Below are positions 6,941 to 9,464 of a stretch of DNA of 9,464 nucleotides, in pieces. Every line of letters starts with the position of its first letter. The stretch's first letter is position 1. The notes beneath the pieces are model-generated. The model was not told where the DNA came from. It worked only from the letters and a program-made list of their open reading frames with translations, and searched no databases. The DNA lies in NCBI GenBank assembly GCA_945878705.1, contig CAMCUE010000030.1, positions 1 through 9,464 on the forward strand, written 5' to 3'. The DNA is from Ferrithrix thermotolerans DSM 19514 (GTDB taxonomy: Bacteria > Actinomycetota > Acidimicrobiia > Acidimicrobiales > Ilumatobacteraceae). A program made the translations under genes and the position numbers.

Positions 6941-7653
6941 TTTGCAACCTGCGGTGAAATGATCGCCGACATCCACCGTCGACCTGCGAAGTTGAACCCA
7001 ATACCAAGCAACAAACACACCCAACCAGATCGGCTGAGAAATAGATAATGGCGAACGGGACTGCTGGTGATTACGAGCCAAACTGCAACACCGAGTGGTG
7101 TCCAAGACAAAATTCGTGTTGAGAGTAGGGCTTGGGCTGCCTGTGCATATCGGTCATGAATGTGCACAACTCTTTGGCGAATCACAACTGCTGCGCGTTC
7201 GACGGCCATCACGCCACCGACGCCGCCGGTTGCCGACAATTCAAGAGTTCTGATGACGAATGCTTGGTCATTTGTTTTGACGGTTTTAAGCAGTCGTTGA
7301 GCGACATCATCAACTGCTTCACCAACAGAACATGCACGAGCGAAACTTTGCAGTACTTGATCGGTGCACTGAGTTGTTTCGACTGCTGATTGAACTGCAC
7401 GGGCTAGCGACTCTCCGAGACGAAGGTGTCGCGCAGTTGTGTCTAACAGTTGTGCAAGTTCTTCAAGTTGAAGAACTGACGAACTCGTAATTTTTTGATT
7501 TGAATCGGTGCCTCGCAAACCATGTTGGTTGATTTGTGTCAGTCGATGACTGACCCAGTTGCGAGTTAACCAAGTTCTGACAAACCAAAAACCGAATACT
7601 GCAACTAAACACCCGAAAGTTATTGCGCCAAAAAAAGCAACAACATGTCTCAT
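6937..7653 (-). CDS. tadB: TadB-like platform protein (type II secretion F domain)
   Basis: Inner-membrane platform protein of the Tad assembly machine. The 238 residues start with a hydrophobic helix (about 4-26), then a basic linker and a soluble T2SSF helical domain (about 63-175), with the family-like stretch LELSATGGVGGVMAVERAA near 137-155. Two hydrophobic segments follow at about 181-197 and 204-223. The ATG at 7651-7653 shares ATGA with the tadA stop, and its own TGA shares ATGA with the tadC start, so all three are likely translated in a coupled manner. In M. tuberculosis the Tad-like locus has a T2SSF protein in the same place after TadA. The fold assignment is good. Precise TadB identity is inferred from its position next to the ATPase. 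Confidence 0.87.
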   Translation of the reverse strand: MRHVVAFFGAITFGCLVAVFGFWFVRTWLTRNWVSHRLTQINQHGLRGTDSNQKITSSSVLQLEELAQLLDTTARHLRLGESLARAVQSAVETTQCTDQVLQSFARACSVGEAVDDVAQRLLKTVKTNDQAFVIRTLELSATGGVGGVMAVERAAVVIRQRVVHIHDRYAQAAQALLSTRILSWTPLGVAVWLVITSSPVRHYLFLSRSGWVCLLLGIGFNFAGRRWMSAIISPQVAK

Positions 7654-8606
7654 AGCGAAGGTTCACTTATGATTCGCCCACCTTGGACAACGGTTGTCGC
7701 TTTGTTATCGTCCAAAAAAAGAATTTCTTCAACCGATCTTGATCCATTGAGATGTCTTGCGACATGAACAATTGCATTGACCGAAGAAGCAACATGGTCG
7801 CGCACGACTTCGCGAGACCAATTTGCGGCGTGTTGCAATACGAGTGACTCAACTCGGCGGAGCGCATCTCGTGAACTATTTGCGTGGATTGTTGACATTG
7901 ATCCGTTGTGACCGGTGTTCATTGCCGCCAACATGTCGAGTGTCTCTGCGCCTCTAACTTCGCCGATGATTAGTCGATCTGGCCGAAGCCGAAGTGCTGT
8001 TCGCACGAGCGATCGAGTTGAAATTTCTTGATTGCCGTCTGGTGAAGCAGGGCGGGCTTCAAGTCGAAGGACATGCTCGTGACTAAGTTTAAGTTCGGCG
8101 ATGTCTTCAATTGTCACTATGCGCTCATTGGGTTGCAGATAATCACACAATGCATTAAGCAGTGTTGTCTTGCCGGCAGATGCCGCACCACTAACGAGAA
8201 TATTTCGGCGATCATAAATTAGTTGCTGTAGTAATTCGATAACTGGCGGCGAAGCAAAATCTTCGAGTCGCATTTGTTTCGCACTGAATCTGCGAATTGC
8301 CACACAGGGTCCGTCGACGGCGATTGGCGGAATCACGGCGCACAATCTTGAGCCATCGCTTAGCCGAGCATCGACAACTGGTGAGGTTATGTCGATGCGT
8401 CGGCCAAGCGGAAGCAGAGTGCGTTCAATGAATGCCCTTGTGTCGTCAGGATGGATCGTGCCGACCTTGGAAAGTTCACCATTGCGTTCGATCCAAACTT
8501 GCGAGCCAGAGTTGACCATAACTTCTTGAATTTCTTGATCACGAAAAAATTCATCCAGACGACAATGCACATTTGGCGCGACACGCGCTAAGACTGCACG
8601 ATTCAT
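7650..8606 (-). CDS. tadA: TadA/CpaF secretion ATPase
   Basis: Hexameric cytosolic ATPase that powers pilus assembly. In 318 residues I see the N-terminal subdomain motif EVMVN(S)GSQVWIERNGEL (about 28-45), a Walker A GAASAGKTT (140-148, K146), the Asp box IVTIEDIAEL (163-172), Walker B RLIIGEVRG (211-219, catalytic E216) and the His box GHNGSMSTIHAN (232-243). All catalytic elements are present. The Walker A has GAASAGK where many CpaF proteins read GGTGSGK. Compared with CpaF proteins of over 400 residues it lacks the N-terminal helical extension and begins about 15 residues before the conserved core. The ATG (8604-8606) forms ATGA with the stop of the upstream Ssd/TadZ gene. It is not a type IV pilus PilB or conjugation VirB11, judging by its TadB/TadC/Flp neighbours. 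Confidence 0.94.
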   Translation of the reverse strand: MNRAVLARVAPNVHCRLDEFFRDQEIQEVMVNSGSQVWIERNGELSKVGTIHPDDTRAFIERTLLPLGRRIDITSPVVDARLSDGSRLCAVIPPIAVDGPCVAIRRFSAKQMRLEDFASPPVIELLQQLIYDRRNILVSGAASAGKTTLLNALCDYLQPNERIVTIEDIAELKLSHEHVLRLEARPASPDGNQEISTRSLVRTALRLRPDRLIIGEVRGAETLDMLAAMNTGHNGSMSTIHANSSRDALRRVESLVLQHAANWSREVVRDHVASSVNAIVHVARHLNGSRSVEEILFLDDNKATTVVQGGRIISEPSL

Positions 8607-9244
8607 GCGACGGCCGCGAGTTGCTTAGACATGATTGTGGGTAGTCGAGTGGCAAGTAAGCCGGCATCAACCGCTCGGGCGATTGCAGCGTCAAATGTAA
8701 TTTCGGCAACAACGGGCGTGCCGATAACTGCTTCAACATCGTGCTTTCCGAGTGCGCGACCAGGCTCGTTAATAAGCACGATGCCTGTCGGTGATACCGA
8801 AATTTGTGCGGCGCGACGCAACGACAGGTAGCACGGGCGAGTTACTAACAACGACGAAGTGGCGCGTACGAGGAGTTCTTGTGGTGGTACACCACAACCT
8901 GCATCAATAATTATTGGCAGATTGAAAGTTTCGAGTGCACTGCAAAGTTGACTGAAGTTTGCGTCTGCGGTAATTGTTTTTGAACCTTTGGCGATGATTT
9001 GCAAATTTGCAGTTGCTTGAACTGCAATTGATTGAAGCGTCATTCGCGAATCGCTTTCTGGGTTAGATAACCACTCGCTGACTCCAGGTCCTGATGGCTC
9101 AGCAAGCCCGAGCACCGCCGGCACATCACCAGCAAGATCGACGAGTAATGCACCGCGTTGTGATTCGGCGGCACGAATTAGTGCAAGAGTTGAAGCCACG
9201 ACAGTTGTGCCGCTACCACCTTTTACTGACCAACAAACAATCAT
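8603..9244 (-). CDS. Ssd/TadZ/CpaE-like ParA-MinD family protein
   Basis: A SIMIBI-class P-loop protein expected to place the Tad machine in the cell. I start it at ATG 9242-9244 (213 residues), because AAAGGAG ends seven bases upstream; the ATG at 9248-9250 has only one base of spacing. The deviant Walker A reads KGGSGTT (8-14): the signature Lys (K8) is kept, but the usual catalytic-loop Lys is Thr13. VDLAGD (35-40) and IIIDAG (111-116) fit the A-prime and Walker B positions. There is no N-terminal receiver-like domain, which CpaE and the mycobacterial septum site determining protein Ssd (Rv3660c) carry. It is the first gene of the operon and overlaps tadA by ATGA. A chromosome partition ParA is unlikely, given no ParB and the Tad neighbours. 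Nucleotide binding is uncertain. Confidence 0.85.
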   Translation of the reverse strand: MIVCWSVKGGSGTTVVASTLALIRAAESQRGALLVDLAGDVPAVLGLAEPSGPGVSEWLSNPESDSRMTLQSIAVQATANLQIIAKGSKTITADANFSQLCSALETFNLPIIIDAGCGVPPQELLVRATSSLLVTRPCYLSLRRAAQISVSPTGIVLINEPGRALGKHDVEAVIGTPVVAEITFDAAIARAVDAGLLATRLPTIMSKQLAAVA

Positions 9245-9251
9245 TCGCATG

Positions 9252-9258
9252 CTCCTTT
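9252..9258 (-). promoter_or_regulatory. Ribosome binding site that decides the Ssd/TadZ start
   Basis: AAAGGAG on the minus strand is the strongest Shine-Dalgarno sequence in the window. It ends seven bases before the ATG at 9242-9244 but only one base before the ATG at 9248-9250. This favours the second ATG, shortening the protein by two residues. Confidence 0.8.
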
Positions 9259-9272
9259 ATTTGAGCCCAGAA

Positions 9273-9278
9273 CTTATA
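9273..9278 (-). promoter_or_regulatory. Candidate -10 element of the Tad operon
   Basis: TATAAG on the minus strand lies within TAGTTATAAG. A transcript starting about seven bases later (near 9266) would have a leader of about 22 bases carrying the AAAGGAG site. No hexamer like TTGACA lies 16-18 bases upstream, so the promoter is either activated, depends on another sigma factor, or is misidentified. Confidence 0.3.
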
Positions 9279-9355
9279 ACTAGGTTTGAGTTTCTGCATG
9301 TGTGCACAGTGATCAAATTGCGTCATCTGAAAATTAGACAAGTAGCCTTCGCGAT

Positions 9356-9451
9356 GGAGGTGTCCGGGTACCTGGTGGGCTCCGCCGCCTTCAAAGCGGT
9401 TGGGACGAGTGAACCTCGTTCGGCGGGTTCGATTCCCGTCCGCCTCCGCCA
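9356..9451 (+). tRNA. selC: tRNA-Sec (selenocysteine, anticodon TCA)
   Basis: The selenocysteine tRNA is charged with serine, converted by SelA and delivered to UGA by SelB. At 96 nucleotides with the encoded CCA (9449-9451) and discriminator G (9448) it has typical tRNA-Sec length. The anticodon loop CTTCAAA (9389-9395) gives TCA at 9391-9393, closed by a 5-bp stem GCCGC/GCGGT. A long variable arm pairs GACGAG with CTCGTT (about 9404-9420), and the T arm is GCGGG-TTCGATT-CCCGT. Acceptor pairing is GGAGGTG with CGCCTCC; the eighth pair expected in bacterial tRNA-Sec would be T9363 with C9440, a mismatch. The likely D stem (about 9366-9372 with 9377-9383) has two internal mismatches. Identity is firm from anticodon, length and the GCCA end. 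Whether it is fully functional is not proven. It is divergent from the Tad operon with about 105 bases between. Confidence 0.93.
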
Positions 9452-9464
9452 AAAATTATTGCGC

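Noticed and set aside
6941..7105. Upstream extension of TadC by 55 residues
   Set aside because: It lies in another frame of tadB, has no domain, and the ATGA junction at 6937-6940 with an AGG site gives a normal start.
9245..9250. Ssd/TadZ start at the first ATG (9248-9250)
   Set aside because: The AAAGGAG site would be only one base away; spacing to the next ATG is an ideal seven bases.
9301..9308. TGTGCACA palindrome in the spacer between the Tad operon and selC, possible operator
   Set aside because: A single 8-base palindrome without a second half-site or a conserved partner is too likely by chance.
9213..9452. A 79-residue minus-strand frame starting MAEADGNRTRRTRF
   Set aside because: It is the reverse complement of the tRNA-Sec gene; such antisense frames over selC are a well-known annotation artefact, and it also overlaps the Ssd/TadZ start.
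9356..9464. Integration site or mobile element at selC
   Set aside because: tRNA-Sec genes are common integration sites, but only 13 bases follow the gene and no integrase or duplicated tRNA end is visible.
1..9464. CRISPR arrays, insertion sequences or a defence cassette
   Set aside because: No spaced direct repeats, transposase motifs, terminal inverted repeats or defence-type domains were found; all genes have housekeeping or Tad assignments.

Overview
The window looks like chromosomal housekeeping DNA of an actinobacterium (Actinomycetota) with only moderate GC. The evidence is a topoisomerase I without zinc fingers that ends in a Lys/Ala-rich tail, the topA-tmk-holB order known from Streptomyces, and a compact Tad (tight adherence) locus of the Ssd-TadA-TadB-TadC-small pilin-TadE type that lies near topA in several actinobacteria (Rv3660c-Rv3654c near Rv3646c in Mycobacterium tuberculosis). 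The base composition is far from the high-GC norm and genes are packed with almost no spacers, which suggests a small streamlined genome. I cannot fix the class or genus.

Layout from left to right. On the minus strand there is a possible 5' fragment of an unknown gene at the left edge, a tRNA-Thr(CGT), then, in transcription order from the right, topA, tmk and holB (4668 down to 196). A 95-base divergent spacer separates topA from the plus-strand GTPase gene rsgA (4764-5783). rsgA runs into a minus-strand Tad operon so tightly that both stop codons are read from one CTAG. The operon, transcribed from about 9266 down to 5780, encodes a ParA/MinD-like Ssd/TadZ protein, the TadA motor ATPase, the two platform proteins TadB and TadC, a 61-residue Flp-type pilin and a TadE-type pseudopilin. 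The first four genes are joined by three consecutive ATGA overlaps. At the right edge, on the plus strand, is a selenocysteine tRNA gene (selC, anticodon TCA).

How the parts fit. topA, tmk and holB serve DNA topology, dTTP supply and the replicative clamp loader. RsgA matures the 30S ribosomal subunit. The Tad genes together would build a thin surface pilus or a related secretion apparatus; the prepilin peptidase it needs is not here. selC implies that the organism, now or recently, decodes UGA as selenocysteine, but the protein partners (SelA, SelB, SelD) lie outside the window.

No mobile element, CRISPR array, phage gene or clearly new defence system is visible. No stretch above 300 bases lacks a gene. 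The points most worth a second look are the non-canonical pairing in the tRNA-Sec, the deviant P-loop of the Ssd/TadZ protein, the delta-prime subunit without zinc-binding cysteines, the shared CTAG stop of rsgA and tadE, and a 12-base tandem repeat inside tadC.
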